A stretch of 49,166 bases of DNA from an uncultured Porphyromonadaceae bacterium (GTDB lineage Bacteria; Bacteroidota; Bacteroidia; Bacteroidales; Muribaculaceae), in assembly GCA_900548875.1 (NCBI GenBank), contig URMA01000013.1, positions 1-49,166 on the forward strand, given 5' to 3'. The notes beneath the pieces were generated by a model. The model was not told where the DNA came from, did no database searches, and saw only the letters and a list, made by a program, of their open reading frames with translations. The position numbers were made by a program, and so were the translations under genes. Positions 7,786-16,821 of the stretch are shown here, one piece after another. Position 1 is the stretch's first letter; every line of letters begins with the position of its first letter.

Positions 7786-9204
7786 TTACTGTTGTGCGGT
7801 CGGCTCGATAGAACTGAATTTCCTCCAGATTTTGGCTTTCCTGTACTTTTCAACGCACGACGGTTTGACCAACAGCCGTATTGAGATGAATTGTGTGTTG
7901 TCGAAAGCATCCTCATCAAGCGGTTGAGGCTCGTCTGCGAGATTGATGATTTCTTTTAGTGAATTGCAATGCAGAAACGATCCGTCGCCAATTGATGTGA
8001 CAGAACCGGGAATATAGACAGTTTGCAAAGCTGTACACAAGGAGAATGTATACGGTTGGATTGCCGTAACGGAATTGGGTATGGCGATTGATTGCAGGTT
8101 GAAGCAGCGGGTAAATGCCCCTTCTTCTATGAGTGTCACAGAATTGGGTATGTTGACGGTGTGTAGCCTTTCGCATTGCCAAAAGGCATCTTTGCCAATT
8201 GTCGTGACAGAACGGGGGATGGAATAACTGCTTTGTGGTTTCCCGTGTGGATACGAAACGAGAGTTGTGGCATCTTTATTGAAGAGTACCCCGTCAATTG
8301 ATTTATAGTGTTGGTTATTGTCGTCTACCATTATGTTTTCCAATGCTGAACAATCCTGAAAAACTACCCTGCCCATGGTGGTAACAGAACCGGGTATAGT
8401 GATTGACTTTAACGCAGAACAGCAGGAAAATGCACAATCCTCAATGGTAGTGACAGAATTCGGCAGACTGACCGATTGCAGGCTTGAACACCAATCGAAT
8501 GCCTGTTTTCCAATGGTTGTGACGGAGTTTGGAATGTCGATGGAAACCAATGCGGAACAATGGCAGAATGCCCATGGTCCGATTGTCGTTACGGAATGGG
8601 GTATGCTGATGGATTGCAAGGTTTTGCATTGCCAAAAAGCGTATTCCCCCACTGTAGTGACGGAATTGGGGATAGAATAGCTGTTCTGTTTTTTTCCTCG
8701 TGGATAGAATAATAGGGTTGTCGCCTTTTTGTCAAAAAGCACTCCGTCGATGGATTGGTAGTGCATGTTGTTGCTGTCAACGATGATGTCCTGTATTGCC
8801 GTGCAATCCGAGAATGCGCCTACGCTGATAGATGTGACAGAATGGGGAATATGGACGGCCTTTAGCGTCTTGCATCCCCCAAAAGCACCCTCTTCTATCC
8901 TGGTGACAGAAGGAGGGATGCTGACAGACTGCAAATTTCCGCATTGGTCAAATCCGGGTTCTCCGATTGCTGTGGTGAAGTCCGGGATGCCGATTGTCGT
9001 AACGCTGTACTCTGAACCGTTGTCGGACACTTTCCCCGGAATCGTAATGTCGGTAGCTGTCGTTGTGCAGGAAAACACTGCCACTGTTTTGTCTGTATCC
9101 GATATGACCTGATAACAGAAGTCGCCGATTTGAAAGCGTTTTTCGGCCATGGAGGCAAGCGAGATGAAAATGGCAATCAGCAAAATGGCAGGACGTCTCA
9201 TCAT
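7786..9204 (-). CDS. BspA-like leucine-rich repeat (LRR_5) secreted protein
   Basis: The 472-residue product begins with a signal peptide (MRRPAILLIAIFISLASMAE). From about residue 60 to 430 it consists of repeats of about 23 residues of the pattern SVTTIGxxAFxxCxxLxSIxIPN, the BspA/LRR_5 type found in Bacteroidales surface or secreted proteins that bind host or matrix proteins. Two longer inserts, at about 142-212 and 291-360, both carry NN..HY.SIDGVLF.K.ATTL and then SYSIP. They are clearly related and spaced about 149 residues apart, so a multi-repeat block was duplicated. No C-terminal sorting domain is visible, unlike the neighbouring 9364-12666 product, so its export route or anchor is unclear. 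A start 3 bp downstream (second Met) is equally possible. Confidence 0.88.
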   Translation of the reverse strand: MMRRPAILLIAIFISLASMAEKRFQIGDFCYQVISDTDKTVAVFSCTTTATDITIPGKVSDNGSEYSVTTIGIPDFTTAIGEPGFDQCGNLQSVSIPPSVTRIEEGAFGGCKTLKAVHIPHSVTSISVGAFSDCTAIQDIIVDSNNMHYQSIDGVLFDKKATTLLFYPRGKKQNSYSIPNSVTTVGEYAFWQCKTLQSISIPHSVTTIGPWAFCHCSALVSIDIPNSVTTIGKQAFDWCSSLQSVSLPNSVTTIEDCAFSCCSALKSITIPGSVTTMGRVVFQDCSALENIMVDDNNQHYKSIDGVLFNKDATTLVSYPHGKPQSSYSIPRSVTTIGKDAFWQCERLHTVNIPNSVTLIEEGAFTRCFNLQSIAIPNSVTAIQPYTFSLCTALQTVYIPGSVTSIGDGSFLHCNSLKEIINLADEPQPLDEDAFDNTQFISIRLLVKPSCVEKYRKAKIWRKFSSIEPTAQQ

Positions 9205-9306
9205 AATGTGTATTTAGCTAAGGTTCTTGTTGATATATAACGCTTTAAAGTTAGGTATAATTATCGAAAGAAACAACCTAAAAATAAAAAGGTGTTTTAT
9301 ACAACT

Positions 9307-9334
9307 CAGGGCCGTGCCGGTTGGCACAGCCCTG
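9307..9334 (-). terminator. Terminator of the phosphoesterase gene
   Basis: CAGGGC (9307-9312) pairs with GCCCTG (9329-9334), and GTGCC (9314-9318) with GGCAC (9323-9327), leaving a one-base mismatch and a GGTT loop. On the minus strand the hairpin is followed by a T-rich run, and it lies 30 bp after the stop codon at 9364. Confidence 0.7.
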
Positions 9335-9363
9335 GGAAGTGATGATTGGAAAGGTTTTGTTTG

Positions 9364-12300
9364 TTATTTCTTGATAACCTTTACGGTCTTTGTTGCGTTG
9401 TCCTTGGCAATGTGGAACAGATAAACGCCGCGGGCGAGTGATGCGAGCGAGATACGTTCGTTGTCGGATTCGATGTTCATCGTGGCAACAGTCGAACCGG
9501 TAATGTTCATGATGGTCAGCACGCTGTTGGCTGCGCCGGAAATGACGGTTGACTCGCCTGCCGGATTCGGATATATGCGCAATGTGGCATCCAGGACGTT
9601 GTTCACACCTGAGAGTTCTTCAAATTCCACCGTTACGGTTGAATTTTCTTTCAGTCCGTCGAGCGTATAGGTAGTTTCCTTGCTCTCAACGGTTTCACCG
9701 TTGACGGTCCAGCCCTTTACGGTGTAGCCTTCATCCGGGGTTGCCGTAAACACGATGTCGCTGCATTCTTTAAGTGTCTGTCCGTCGCTGACAGCTTCGT
9801 TGTTGCTGCTGGCTGCGATTGTACCGTTGCCGATGGCGTTGAAATTGACGGTGTAGTCGTTCAGTTCGGAAGCATAGAGCGTGAAGCTTTCGTCGGTCTT
9901 GATTTCATTGTTGGCATCGCGGATGGTCACTACCATTTCCTTGCCGTTGACAGCGCAGTGGAACCAGCGGCCGCTTGAACCAGTGCTGCGCATGTCGCCG
10001 AGTTCCATGTGGATTGTTCCGCCGATTACCGGAGTGAAGGTGCGTTGGTTGCTGGTCGGCACAAGATATTCGCCGTTTTTCACCTGTACGCGTTTATATG
10101 TGTGTCCGTGTCCGCAGAACACCATTTGTACGTTGTGCTTGTCGAATACGGGGCCTAATATTTCCTGAGCGTTCGGAGTGTAGGCACTCGGGTAGATCGG
10201 ATAGTGGAGAGTGACCACTTTCCAAGTCTTGTCGGCATGTTCAGTCATCACTTTGTCCATCCATTTTGCGTATTCCTGAATGATGTCGGTCGACGATGCC
10301 GGTCCACGGTGTTCCCAGTCGAGGGAAATGACAAGCATGTTGCCGTATTCAACGGCATAAGTGCCGGTGCCCAGCAGTTCCGGATCGAAATCGGGAGCGG
10401 CAACGGCCGAGTGGTGTCCGTTGGCAAATTTGATGTTGTCGGCATCCGGGTTGCCCATGTATTCGTGGTTACCGTAGCTTGCCACGCAGTCAATGTTGGC
10501 AAATTCCGGCCGCTGGTTCAGCAGATAGCCGTAGTACATGTAGCAGTCGTAGCGGTCGTCAGAGTCGATGATGTCGCCTACGTTGAGGCTGAACAGCGGA
10601 CGTTCGGGCATTTCGCCGATTGTCTTGGCAGCAGCCAGGAATCGGCTCATGTCAGCAATTGAAGCAGCCTGCAGGTCGCCGAATGCGCTGAACGAGAACT
10701 TGTCGGTTTCGTAAGCCGTCTTGAATTCGCGGGTTTCCGACCAGTTGGTGCCGTCGCCTACCTGATAGATATAGTCTGTTCCCGGTTCAAGTCCGCTGAC
10801 GGTCACGGAGCTGCCTTTCACTGTACCGTTGCTGACAAGGGCATTGTATTCGATGATTTTTGTTTTTCCCGTATGTTCCACAAAGGCTTCTTCGCCGTCA
10901 GCCTTCTTGGCAATCTTCAGAATGGCTTCGCCTTGTGATGAAACGGGGTTGTTCATCCATGTGATGGTTTTCGATGTCATCGGGTCGGGTGTCACACCGG
11001 CACGAATATATTCAGGCGCTTCGGTCAACAGGGGTTTGAGCGTGCGGGTAAACATGGTGTAGGAATATTTTCCGTCCTTTTCCGCATAGAGGTTCACTTC
11101 CTGTGCCGCTTTCGTAAATTCGAGGTCACTGACAGTTCCGTCGGCACCGGTGATTCCCGAGTCGTAGGTGGTGGCCATGTCGCTGGAAAGCGCATAGACA
11201 TTGGCTCCGGCTACCGGATTGCCTTCCTTGTCGGTAACGAGCACGGCTCCCGGAAGCCCTACAATGCGTTTGGTGATTTCCAGATCGTAGGACGATTGGA
11301 TAGGCTTTTCAAAAGCGTCGAACAGCGAGAACAGCGACAGGGAGTTGTCGGCATAAGTAGCCTTTGCCGATACCGGCATACAGCGGAGTATGTCGGTCGG
11401 ATTACTGTTTTTCGAGATGTTGACGTTTACGGTGGCGAGCGTTTCGCCTTCTGCCTTTTCTATGTCATTTATAAGCTTGATGGTCAGGTAGCCGTTCCGT
11501 TCGTCATAGCTGTAGGTGCTGCCTGCTGCCGACGATGCGAACGATACGCCGTTTTCAGCATCTATCGAACCGATGTTGTTGATTTCCATCACCAGTTCCA
11601 GTTCCTTGATATCGGCGGCATTGTTGGTGTTGATTTTGATTTCGTAAGGCGTACCCACATAGGCATTTTCAGCGTTGGCGATGTTGACAAGCGTCGTTTT
11701 TCCGTCGGAGGCCTCCACGGTGAACGATGCCGAGTTGGTGGCGATGTTGCCGAAATTGTCCTCTACTACCACTTCTGCCGTATGTGCTCCGTTCGACAAT
11801 GTCAGATCCGTGAGCGAAACCGTGTTGGCGGTCTGGTCGACGCTGAAACCCGTGTCGCCGGCCTTGAATTCCGCTCCGTCGACAAGCATGCGGACACTGT
11901 TGTAGTTGATGCCGCTCGCTCCCACTTCGGCAAATGCCGCGCCGAGGTCAATCTTGGTAGTGTTGAATGTGCCTGTCAGCGGCAGTCCGTTGCCCGTCAG
12001 GCCGGAGATGGTCGGAGCTTCCTTGTCCTCGCTGAACGACTGGTTTGTCACACGGATGTTGTCGACAATCACGTAGCCGTTTACGAAATAGTTTTCATAG
12101 CTTTTCAGCACCAGAAACCGGATGCCGTCGGGGTGGAATTCGTGGCCTTTGGGCAGGTCGCATTCCAGATATTTCCATCCTGTCCAGTTGATGGAGGAAG
12201 CCAGGTCGGTGTTCGTTACGCCCGAACCTGAGCCGATGGGGCGGGTCGACACTCTGACCCACATTCCCTGTACGCCCGGTGTGGCATATACCCAAATGCC

Positions 12301-12666
12301 GAGACGTTTTCCGCCTACGTCATTTCCCGGAATCTGGAGCAGGCTACCCGATGTTCCCGGACTGATTTGTGCGGTAAGAGTCTGTTGTTCCTGCGCATTG
12401 GTGAAATCGATGTTCACTTTCATGGCATAGTTGCCGAAGCGAACGATGTCGCCTTGTGAAGCATCCATGAGTTCAAGAGTCATTTTTTCGCCGCGGGAGC
12501 CAGGTCGAGCCGACCATTTGCCGAAAGTTCCACTTTCGAAATCTTCCATCATTACGGCGTTCGGGTCAACACCCGGACCCGGATTCTGGGCATTTGCCGT
12601 CCATAAGCCCGATAGGGAGAGACAAAGCCCGAGGGCTGCCGCCCGGTAAGTTTTAGATTTAAGCAT
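9364..12666 (-). CDS. Calcineurin-like phosphoesterase with T9SS sorting domain
   Basis: This 1100-residue multidomain protein starts with a signal peptide (cleavage after ANAQ, about 27). A carbohydrate-binding-like beta-sandwich (about 35-210) is followed by an Ig-like region (about 213-320), a beta-sandwich resembling cohesin (about 325-430), a carboxypeptidase-regulatory-like fold (about 478-555) and a purple-acid-phosphatase-type Fn3 domain (about 560-655). The metallophosphatase core (about 658-900) has D664 in FGDLQ, NVGDIIDSDD, GNHE with H734, TLHYP and GHGH near 850. The DxH motif reads DLQ. A bacterial-repeat domain (about 945-1018) and a type A sorting domain (IYPNPAGES ... VIKK) close it. 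Such enzymes cleave phosphomono- or diesters; here the protein is probably surface-attached through T9SS. Substrate is unknown. Confidence 0.9.
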   Translation of the reverse strand: MLKSKTYRAAALGLCLSLSGLWTANAQNPGPGVDPNAVMMEDFESGTFGKWSARPGSRGEKMTLELMDASQGDIVRFGNYAMKVNIDFTNAQEQQTLTAQISPGTSGSLLQIPGNDVGGKRLGIWVYATPGVQGMWVRVSTRPIGSGSGVTNTDLASSINWTGWKYLECDLPKGHEFHPDGIRFLVLKSYENYFVNGYVIVDNIRVTNQSFSEDKEAPTISGLTGNGLPLTGTFNTTKIDLGAAFAEVGASGINYNSVRMLVDGAEFKAGDTGFSVDQTANTVSLTDLTLSNGAHTAEVVVEDNFGNIATNSASFTVEASDGKTTLVNIANAENAYVGTPYEIKINTNNAADIKELELVMEINNIGSIDAENGVSFASSAAGSTYSYDERNGYLTIKLINDIEKAEGETLATVNVNISKNSNPTDILRCMPVSAKATYADNSLSLFSLFDAFEKPIQSSYDLEITKRIVGLPGAVLVTDKEGNPVAGANVYALSSDMATTYDSGITGADGTVSDLEFTKAAQEVNLYAEKDGKYSYTMFTRTLKPLLTEAPEYIRAGVTPDPMTSKTITWMNNPVSSQGEAILKIAKKADGEEAFVEHTGKTKIIEYNALVSNGTVKGSSVTVSGLEPGTDYIYQVGDGTNWSETREFKTAYETDKFSFSAFGDLQAASIADMSRFLAAAKTIGEMPERPLFSLNVGDIIDSDDRYDCYMYYGYLLNQRPEFANIDCVASYGNHEYMGNPDADNIKFANGHHSAVAAPDFDPELLGTGTYAVEYGNMLVISLDWEHRGPASSTDIIQEYAKWMDKVMTEHADKTWKVVTLHYPIYPSAYTPNAQEILGPVFDKHNVQMVFCGHGHTYKRVQVKNGEYLVPTSNQRTFTPVIGGTIHMELGDMRSTGSSGRWFHCAVNGKEMVVTIRDANNEIKTDESFTLYASELNDYTVNFNAIGNGTIAASSNNEAVSDGQTLKECSDIVFTATPDEGYTVKGWTVNGETVESKETTYTLDGLKENSTVTVEFEELSGVNNVLDATLRIYPNPAGESTVISGAANSVLTIMNITGSTVATMNIESDNERISLASLARGVYLFHIAKDNATKTVKVIKK

Positions 12667-12856
12667 AGGAGTTTGATTTTAAGGTTTATGTTAAGGTTGT
12701 AAAAGATTCTTTGGCCTGTATTCGTCAAATAAAGTTGCGGGCAGGAAGATGGCTTGTCTCAGCTATTTTCTCACACTCTCCTCTATTTTGCCCAAAATTA
12801 GGGATTTATCGTCAATTTACAAATTAATGAAGCTGAAAAAGTGTTTATAAAATAAA

Positions 12857-12883
12857 AAGGCAGGGATATCGTTTCCCTGCCTT
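12857..12883 (-). terminator. Terminator of the cysE-rlm-purD operon
   Basis: AAGGCAGGGA (12857-12866) and TCCCTGCCTT (12874-12883) form a perfect 10-bp stem with a 7-nt loop. On the minus strand it is followed by TTTTTATT. It lies 21 bp after the purD stop. Confidence 0.85.
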
Positions 12884-12904
12884 TCGTTGTGTCTGGTAAA
12901 TTTC

Positions 12905-14185
12905 TTATTTCAAATCGAAGCCGATGTCGTGGCGGAAATATTTGCCTTCGAATGTCACCTTTTCAATCGAAGCGAATGATTTGGCGAGGGCTTCGTCTTT
13001 GGTTGCGCCGTAGGAGCTGGCTGCGATGACGCGTCCGCCGTTGGTGACGATGCCGTCGGCTGTTTTCTTGGTTCCTGCATGGAACAGGATGCTGTTGGTC
13101 ACCGTGTCGAGTCCGCTGATAAGCTTGCCCTTTTCGTAGCTGCCGGGATAGCCTTCCGACACCATCATTACCGTTACGGCATAGCGCGGGTCGATGGCAA
13201 GGCGGCGTTCAGCCAATGTCGTGGTGGCCACGCCGTCGAGCAGGTCGAGCAGGTCGCCGTCAATGCGGAGCATTACGACTTCCGTTTCCGGGTCGCCCAT
13301 GCGTACGTTGTATTCGATTATCATCGGTTCGTTCTTTACGTTGATAAGTCCGAGGAAGATGAAGCCTTTATAGGTGAGCTTTTCTTCTTTCAGTCCTTTC
13401 AGTGTCGGCTCGATGATGCGTTCCGTCACTTTCTGCATGAATGTCTCGTCGGCAAAGCTGACCGGTGAAACGGCACCCATGCCGCCTGTGTTCAGGCCGG
13501 TGTCGCCTTCGCCGATGCGTTTGTAGTCCTTGGCTACCGGCAATACCTTGTAGCTTTCGCCGTCGGTAAGTACGAAAACGGAGCATTCGATGCCCGAAAG
13601 GAATTCTTCGATTACGACAGTGGCCGACGATTTGCCGAACATGCCGTCGAGCATTTCCTTCAGCATCTTTTCAGCCTCTTCCAGTGTGGGAAGAATCAAT
13701 ACGCCCTTACCGGCTGCCAGTCCGTCGGCTTTCAGCACGTAGGGCGCTTCCAGTTGCTTCAGGAAGCTGATGCCCTCTTCGAGGTTTTCGGCGGTAACGC
13801 TCATGTAGCGTGCTGTCGGAATGTGGTGGCGCATCATGAATCCTTTGGCGAAATCCTTGCTGCCTTCGAGCTGTGCGCCTGCCTTCGACGGTCCAATTAC
13901 AGGGATATGGCTGATTTCACTGTCGGCAACGAAATAATCATAAATGCCGGCAACAAGCGGGTCTTCGTTTCCTACCACTACCATGGTCACGCCGTTGGCG
14001 AGAACAAAGTTCTTGATGGCGGGGAAATCGAGCGGCGAAAGGGCCACGTTTTCTCCATATTGTTCAGTGCCGCCGTTTCCCGGAGCGATGAACAGTTTGT
14101 CGAGGTGTTGGCTTTGGCTGAGTTTCCAGGCAAGCGCCGATTCGCGTCCGCCGGAGCCGAGCAATAGTACTGTATGATTTTTCAT
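12905..14185 (-). CDS. purD: Phosphoribosylamine-glycine ligase (GAR synthetase)
   Basis: The 426-residue protein matches the full length of PurD. It opens with VLLLGSGGRESALAWKL and the APGNGGT loop, continues with the GPSKAGAQLEGSKDFAKGFM segment that starts the ATP-grasp region, the phosphate-binding LKADGLAAGKGV at about 152-163, and TGGMGAVSPV and EYNVRMGDPE, which bind ATP, metal and substrate. It joins 5-phosphoribosylamine to glycine with ATP in step two of purine synthesis. It follows the rRNA methyltransferase gene by 37 bp and is probably the last gene of the cysE-rlm-purD unit, since a strong terminator lies just after it. Nothing odd was seen. Confidence 0.97.
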   Translation of the reverse strand: MKNHTVLLLGSGGRESALAWKLSQSQHLDKLFIAPGNGGTEQYGENVALSPLDFPAIKNFVLANGVTMVVVGNEDPLVAGIYDYFVADSEISHIPVIGPSKAGAQLEGSKDFAKGFMMRHHIPTARYMSVTAENLEEGISFLKQLEAPYVLKADGLAAGKGVLILPTLEEAEKMLKEMLDGMFGKSSATVVIEEFLSGIECSVFVLTDGESYKVLPVAKDYKRIGEGDTGLNTGGMGAVSPVSFADETFMQKVTERIIEPTLKGLKEEKLTYKGFIFLGLINVKNEPMIIEYNVRMGDPETEVVMLRIDGDLLDLLDGVATTTLAERRLAIDPRYAVTVMMVSEGYPGSYEKGKLISGLDTVTNSILFHAGTKKTADGIVTNGGRVIAASSYGATKDEALAKSFASIEKVTFEGKYFRHDIGFDLK

Positions 14186-14222
14186 TGTCTGTAATAGTTT
14201 TTATGATGGGTTTATTCTGTTG

Positions 14223-15740
14223 TTATTCGTTGGTGCTGTTGTCGCCGTCTTCCTCCTTTTTGCGGCGGTGGCGCATGACGACTTCGCCCTGCGGCATATC
14301 GCCGTACAGGCGGGGCTGACGGAATTGCACGGCCTTGTTGACCTTCTTGTCGGCAAACACGCCTGCCTCTTCCTTTTCCTTCGGCTTGTTGTCGCGCATA
14401 CGTTCGCTGTAGGGCTTGCGGTATTTCTCCTCCAGTGCGTTTTTCGGCTTTTCGCGATGGTCGAAGCGTCGGCCTCTGCCCTTTTCTTCCCGCTCCTTTT
14501 TCTTGAATTCCGGTTTTCCGAACTTGTCGCCTTGGTTTTTCCAGCGCACAGGGCGTTCGTGTTTTGTCATTAGTCCCAGTTCGCGGTTATGCTTGCGGAA
14601 TTCGGCATAAGTGCCGTCAAAAATGTCATATTCGCGGAACTCGCATTCCAGTCCGCCGTTGAGAATCGGTGTTTTGGAAGTCGGTTTTAGACCGATTTTG
14701 TCGAAATATTCCGACTTGTAGCCGATGATCCATGCCTTGTATCCGCGGAACACGTGCTTCAGGCGCTCGCCGATGGAGTCGTAGAGCGCGTCCATGTCGT
14801 CGGCCGAGATACGTTCGCCGTAAGGCGGGTTTGTCACGAGGATACCCTTTTCCGGCGCTTCCGTGTAGCGTTGGAAAGGCAGCACTTGCAGGTCGATATA
14901 CTTGCCCACGCCGGCACTCTTGATGTTGCGTGCGGCAACGGCAATGGCTTTCGGCGAAATGTCGGAGCCGTAGATTTTATAGTGGAATTCGCGTTCCTGC
15001 GAGTCGTCGTTGTAGATTTTGTCAAACAGTTCCTGGTCGAAATCACGCCAGCGTTCGAAGGCGAAGCTTTGGCGGAATACGCCCGGATTGATGTTGCACG
15101 CTATCAGGGCCGCTTCGATGAGGAACGTGCCCGAACCGCACATCGGGTCGATGAAGTTGCACTCCCCTTTCCATCCCGTTTTCAGGATCAGTCCGGCTGC
15201 CAGTACCTCGTTGATGGGCGCTTCCGTCTGCTCAACGCGGTAGCCGCGTTTGTGGAGCGACTCGCCGGAGCTGTCGAGAGAGATGGTCACTTGGTCGTTG
15301 AGGATATGTACGTTCAGCTGCACATCGGCGTTAATCAGTCGGATGGACGGACGTTTGCCGTATTTTTCGTTGAAAAAGTCGGCGATGGCGTCCTTTACGC
15401 GATAGGTTACAAACTTCGAGTGGCGGAAACCGTCGCTGTTGACCACAGAGTCGATGGCAAAAGTGTCGTCGGCAGCAAGCAGCTGTTCCCAGTCGTATTT
15501 TTTGACGGCTTCATAAAGTTCGTCGGTGTCGCATGCCTTGAACGTGTAGATGGGTTTCAGGATGCGCAGTGCCGAACGGCAGCAGAAATTGGCTTTGTAG
15601 AGCATTTCCTTGTCACCGCGGAACGCTACCATTCGTCTTCCCGGTTTCACATCGGTTGCTCCCAGTTGTTTCAATTCTTCGGCCAAAACGTCTTCCAGCC
15701 CTTGGAAGGTTTTGGCTACAAGGTCCATCTCCTCTTTCAT
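14223..15740 (-). CDS. THUMP-domain 23S rRNA (guanine-N2) methyltransferase, RlmL-type
   Basis: The 505-residue product has an N-terminal ferredoxin-like/THUMP region (about 5-160) that binds RNA. A SAM-dependent methyltransferase domain follows with DPMCGSGTFLIEAALIA (about 197-213) and the catalytic NPPYGER at about 303-309, typical of N2-guanine methyltransferases of the RlmL/YpsC family. Residues after about 395 form a lysine- and arginine-rich tail (KPEFKKKEREEKG and similar), a low-complexity extension likely to bind RNA. The ATG at 15738-15740 overlaps the cysE stop (ATGA), favouring it over the internal Met five residues later. The exact guanine modified cannot be told from sequence. 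Confidence 0.92.
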   Translation of the reverse strand: MKEEMDLVAKTFQGLEDVLAEELKQLGATDVKPGRRMVAFRGDKEMLYKANFCCRSALRILKPIYTFKACDTDELYEAVKKYDWEQLLAADDTFAIDSVVNSDGFRHSKFVTYRVKDAIADFFNEKYGKRPSIRLINADVQLNVHILNDQVTISLDSSGESLHKRGYRVEQTEAPINEVLAAGLILKTGWKGECNFIDPMCGSGTFLIEAALIACNINPGVFRQSFAFERWRDFDQELFDKIYNDDSQEREFHYKIYGSDISPKAIAVAARNIKSAGVGKYIDLQVLPFQRYTEAPEKGILVTNPPYGERISADDMDALYDSIGERLKHVFRGYKAWIIGYKSEYFDKIGLKPTSKTPILNGGLECEFREYDIFDGTYAEFRKHNRELGLMTKHERPVRWKNQGDKFGKPEFKKKEREEKGRGRRFDHREKPKNALEEKYRKPYSERMRDNKPKEKEEAGVFADKKVNKAVQFRQPRLYGDMPQGEVVMRHRRKKEEDGDNSTNE

Positions 15741-16666
15741 TCTGTATCTTGCTTTAGTCGTAAAATGTTGTTTGCTTTAGCTTGTACGAGTTTTTCGTTT
15801 TCAGCCACATCCTCCGTTACCCAGATGTTACCGCCGATGACGGCGTTTTTGCCGATGGTGATGCGTCCCAGCACGGAAGTGTTGGAATAGATAATCACAT
15901 TGTCGCCGATAATCGGGTGGCGCGGTATGCCCTTGACGGGGTTGTTGTTCTCGTCGTAGGTGAAGCTTTTTGCACCCAGGGTGACACCCTGATAGAGCTT
16001 CACGTTGTTGCCGATGATGGCCGTTGCTCCGATAACGACACCTGTACCGTGGTCAATTGCAAAATATTCGCCGATGGTGGCTCCCGGGTGAATGTCGATG
16101 CCGGTTTCGGAGTGTGCCATTTCGCTTATCATGCGCGGAATGATAGGCACACCCAACACGAGCAGGGCATGGGCGATTCGGTAGTTGGTAATGGCGCGGA
16201 TAGCCGGATAGCAGTAGATCACTTCCTCCTGGCTTTCGGCTGCCGGGTCGCCGTGATAGAGGGCGCACACGTCCGTGTGGAGAATTCTCCGCATTTCCGG
16301 AAGCTGTTGGATGAATTGGGCGGCGATTTCTGCGGCATGAAGTTCCAGTGCGGCGATGTCGGGATTTTCGTTGCAGTTGTTCCCGATAGCCAGACCGGCA
16401 ATCACTTGCGAAATAAGTGCGGCATTAAGTTGTTCGCACTTGATTCCGATGATGTATTCCATGTTGTAGGTATTCACATCGTCGTTGCCGAAAAATCCCG
16501 GGAAAAGGATGGCACGACAAAGGTCGACAATCTTTTTGATGGTTGCCTGCGAAGGAAGCGGCTCGCCGCTCCAGCGCATGTGGCACATGTTGCAAAGTGA
16601 TGCTTCGTCAGCCAATTGTGCAACAGTCTGCTTCAGTTTGTCTTCGTGTTTGTACGTCTTGTTCAT
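15737..16666 (-). CDS. cysE: Serine O-acetyltransferase
   Basis: The 309-residue protein has the N-terminal helical SAT domain (about 30-170) and a left-handed beta-helix of hexapeptide repeats (about 190-295). The latter contains DIHPGATIGEYFAIDHGTGV, with the catalytic His of DHGTG, and VIIGDN-type repeats. It acetylates L-serine with acetyl-CoA in the first step of cysteine synthesis. At about 309 residues it is somewhat longer at the N-terminus than enterobacterial CysE, which is common in Bacteroidales. It has a near-perfect promoter at 16698-16729 and shares a 155-bp divergent region with mutS. It overlaps the methyltransferase gene by 4 bp. Confidence 0.94.
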   Translation of the reverse strand: MNKTYKHEDKLKQTVAQLADEASLCNMCHMRWSGEPLPSQATIKKIVDLCRAILFPGFFGNDDVNTYNMEYIIGIKCEQLNAALISQVIAGLAIGNNCNENPDIAALELHAAEIAAQFIQQLPEMRRILHTDVCALYHGDPAAESQEEVIYCYPAIRAITNYRIAHALLVLGVPIIPRMISEMAHSETGIDIHPGATIGEYFAIDHGTGVVIGATAIIGNNVKLYQGVTLGAKSFTYDENNNPVKGIPRHPIIGDNVIIYSNTSVLGRITIGKNAVIGGNIWVTEDVAENEKLVQAKANNILRLKQDTE

Positions 16667-16697
16667 CGTCCGTTCGCGTGTGGCTTGAAATATGTTG

Positions 16698-16729
16698 CAA
16701 AATTACTCTAAATTAAAGGTTTTCCCAAA
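16698..16729 (-). promoter_or_regulatory. Promoter of cysE operon
   Basis: On the minus strand TTTG (16726-16729) and TAATTTTG (16698-16705) match the Bacteroides -33 and -7 elements exactly, with 20-bp spacing. Transcription would begin about 25 nt before the cysE ATG. Confidence 0.75.
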
Positions 16730-16766
16730 CAATAGGACGAATTTGTTGTGGAAATGAGGCCGTGTA

Positions 16767-16798
16767 TTTGCCGGTGCTGGCTATTATTTGTATTTTTG
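16767..16798 (+). promoter_or_regulatory. Promoter of mutS
   Basis: TTTG (16767-16770) and TATTTTTG (16791-16798) match the Bacteroides consensus with 20-bp spacing. The predicted start leaves a leader of fewer than 20 nt before the GTG at 16822. Confidence 0.75.
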
Positions 16799-16821
16799 TG
16801 TGAATAAATTCAAGACAAACC

